13,615 bases of DNA from JBKPNX01 sp046732855 (GTDB lineage: Bacteria > Pseudomonadota > Alphaproteobacteria > Geminicoccales > Geminicoccaceae): contig JBKPNX010000241.1 in assembly GCA_046732855.1 (NCBI GenBank), positions 1-13,615 of the forward strand, given 5' to 3'. A program made the position numbers and the translations under genes. Under the pieces are notes generated by a model, which had not been told where the DNA came from, did not search any database, and saw nothing but the letters and a program-made list of their open reading frames with translations. Below, one piece after another: positions 13,442 through 13,615 of the stretch. How positions within the stretch are numbered: the first letter of the stretch is position 1; each line of letters starts with the position of its first letter.

Positions 13442-13615
13442 CTATAGCATGAGGCACAGCTGTCGAATCAGCTCAGGTTCGGGCCGGCTGAGGCGCGGAT
13501 GGTGCTCGGCGATGACGATGATGCCGTGCCGGGGCCATCCGGCCCGCTTTCTCTGCCTCAGGATCGATCGAGTTCGACTTCTAACGACCGAGGTGGCCGC
13601 GCCGCTCACGCATTC
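13442..13615 (-). CDS. Hypothetical protein, possibly continuing past the window edge
   Basis: A minus-strand frame is open from the window edge to TAG 13442-13444. It ends WPRHGIIVIAEHHPRLSRPE then PELIRQLCLML. This C-terminal segment is protein-like, while the first about 20 residues are basic and unremarkable. A GTG at 13609 would give 55 residues, but the gene may begin outside the window. Its stop is 22 bases before the next gene's ATG, consistent with one operon. No family is recognised. Confidence 0.4.
   Translation of the reverse strand, partial: ECVSGAATSVVRSRTRSILRQRKRAGWPRHGIIVIAEHHPRLSRPEPELIRQLCLML

Noticed and set aside
1..13615. CRISPR array, tRNA or rRNA genes
   Set aside because: No regularly spaced repeat-spacer pattern, no cloverleaf with TTCGA arm and CCA-type end, and no rRNA-like segment was seen on either strand.

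Overview
This is a GC-rich bacterial chromosomal window. Its gene content and protein style suggest an alphaproteobacterium (rhizobial or Rhodospirillales-like), but that is inference: there is no rRNA, tRNA or core marker here. It reads as an accessory, partly decayed region. Intact genes alternate with genes that can only be read by crossing single-base frame breaks, and there is one insertion sequence, short repeats and relict gene copies.

Left part (1-4553). The 3' end of an AI-2E/PerM-type transporter is followed by a minus-strand ParB-nuclease/beta-class DNA methyltransferase fusion broken in two places. A divergent plus-strand pair follows: a 65-aa tryptophan-rich small protein and a class I SAM methyltransferase, one base apart. 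A 552-bp spacer holds repeated TGCGA(A)C motifs and two strong hairpins. After it come a DUF899 thioredoxin-like protein, a tandemly duplicated Shine-Dalgarno/ATG cassette with a 22-codon ORF, and a minus-strand Lys/Arg-rich, probably DNA-binding gene that is broken.

Middle (4841-7776). A complete but inactivated IS1182/IS5-like element has recognisable terminal inverted repeats; its transposase carries two single-base losses. A secreted cyclase-family (PF04199-like) protein with one frame break follows, then a hairpin terminator.

Right part (7777-13615), all on the minus strand. In transcription order there is the end of a small unknown ORF, then a DUF6456-like gene of about 168 aa with one frame break. 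Next comes a compact export operon: an HlyD-type membrane fusion protein and two ABC-2 permeases, with no ATPase in the window. Last is a standalone 5'-3' exonuclease (FEN/PolA-N type). Two degraded copies of the DUF6456-like gene's 3' end flank the exonuclease, so this block has a history of duplication and deletion.

Two themes deserve attention. First, eight inferred single-base frame breaks fall in five genes while other genes are clean, which means either real pseudogenization or assembly error. Second, there is a dispersed family of relict 3' ends around the exonuclease and export operon. I did not find a convincing new defence or biosynthetic system. The export operon, the small protein/methyltransferase pair and the repeat-rich spacer are the best leads.
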